DNA of 64,000 nt from the NCBI RefSeq assembly GCF_013409305.1, contig NZ_JACBZJ010000001.1, positions 3,100,001 to 3,164,000 of the forward strand, in the 5' to 3' direction. Origin of the DNA: Cellulomonas soli. GTDB taxonomy: Bacteria > Actinomycetota > Actinomycetes > Actinomycetales > Cellulomonadaceae. The notes under the pieces are model-generated. The model saw only the letters and a program-made list of their open reading frames with translations, searched no databases and was not told where the DNA came from. A program made the position numbers and the translations under genes. Shown in pieces: positions 63,695 through 64,000 of the stretch (positions within the stretch are counted from its first letter, which is position 1; each line of letters starts with the position of its first letter).

Positions 63695-64000
63695 TGCTGA
63701 GGGACGAGCCGGGTTCGCGCGCGCGGGCGATCGTGTCCGCCGCACGCGGACGCCGGGCGTACCGGATGGCGGCCAGCTCGGCCGTCGGCGTGCTCGCCCT
63801 GGCGTTCCTCGGGTCGGTGATGGGACCGCAGTGGGACCCGCAGCCCGTGACCGACCCGATCGAGGTCGAGACGACCTCGACGACGATCGGCGAGGCCGTG
63901 CAGCCGGGCACCTACGAGGTGACCCAGTCGGTCGTCACGGTCCGGCTCGACGGCGTGAGCGTGCAGGCGCGGATCAGCGAGCCGGTCGGCGCCGAGGGGC
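63694..64000 (+). CDS. N-terminal part of membrane-anchored or secreted protein (3' end outside window), possible alpha/beta hydrolase
   Basis: Starts at ATG 63694 in the overlap TGATG with the era stop. The first 20 residues are basic (SRARAIVSAARGRRAYRM), then a hydrophobic segment (AASSAVGVLALAFLGSVMG) acts as a signal anchor. The remaining sequence (YEVTQSVVTVRLDGVSVQARISEPVG) resembles the start of an alpha/beta-hydrolase or dienelactone-hydrolase-like domain, but the catalytic region is beyond the window, so the family cannot be confirmed. Confidence 0.6.
   Translation, partial: MLRDEPGSRARAIVSAARGRRAYRMAASSAVGVLALAFLGSVMGPQWDPQPVTDPIEVETTSTTIGEAVQPGTYEVTQSVVTVRLDGVSVQARISEPVGAEG

Overview
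The window is chromosomal DNA from a very high-GC Gram-positive actinobacterium. Several things point there: GC-rich third codon positions, many GTG starts, a mycothiol-dependent isomerase-like gene, an F420-type LLM oxidoreductase, DUF3097, DUF6318, a CIRCE-controlled hrcA-dnaJ pair, and the gene order leuS ... comEA-comEC-holA ... rpsT ... lepA-hemW ... hrcA-dnaJ-rsmE ... phoH-ybeY-era. A member of the Cellulomonadaceae or a close Micrococcales relative fits best; this is inferred from gene content, not from a marker tree. I see no rRNA, tRNA, CRISPR array, insertion sequence or prophage.

Layout. 1-9.9 kb: end of an ABC-2 permease, a membrane alpha/beta hydrolase, an LPXTG-anchored lectin-like surface protein, a frameshifted DUF6412 gene beside a YidC/Oxa1 paralogue, a MarR-MATE efflux pair, and an operon of a molybdopterin oxidoreductase, an FAD reductase and the rifamycin ADP-ribosyltransferase arr. 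9.8-26 kb: DEAD-box helicase, MacB/FtsX-type exporter preceded by an 11-bp phased operator array, CYTH protein, VOC protein, a CWB2-like lipoprotein, LLM oxidoreductase, SRPBCC protein, membrane-tethered phosphoesterase, a bulb-lectin/VanY fusion, a DtxR-family regulator and an MFS exporter. 26-64 kb: a conserved housekeeping backbone (leuS, degV, comEA, comEC, holA, rpsT, lepA, hemW, DUF3097, hrcA, dnaJ, rsmE, phoH, ybeY, CorC-like, era) interrupted by accessory blocks.

The accessory blocks are the most interesting parts. Between holA and rpsT sit a catalytically degenerate EAL protein, a 47-residue exported peptide ending in CC-K-Q, and an XRE-HTH/TPR regulator with its own inverted-repeat operator. 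This looks like a peptide-receptor (RRNPP-like) signalling cassette and is my main candidate for an undescribed system. Between rpsT and lepA lie an SPFH/ribbon-helix-helix/PemK operon, behind duplicated TGATATC-GTTTT boxes, and a circularly permuted ATP-grasp/alpha-E/transglutaminase operon. Between rsmE and phoH lies a divergent ppdK/hppA pyrophosphate module.

Regulatory signals read directly from the sequence include a near-consensus CIRCE element, a MarR operator inside a good -35/-10 promoter, TCAGGG repeats at exact 11-bp spacing upstream of two loci, several strong intrinsic-terminator hairpins, and a recurring TANNNT hexamer 6-9 nt before start codons that suggests leaderless mRNAs.
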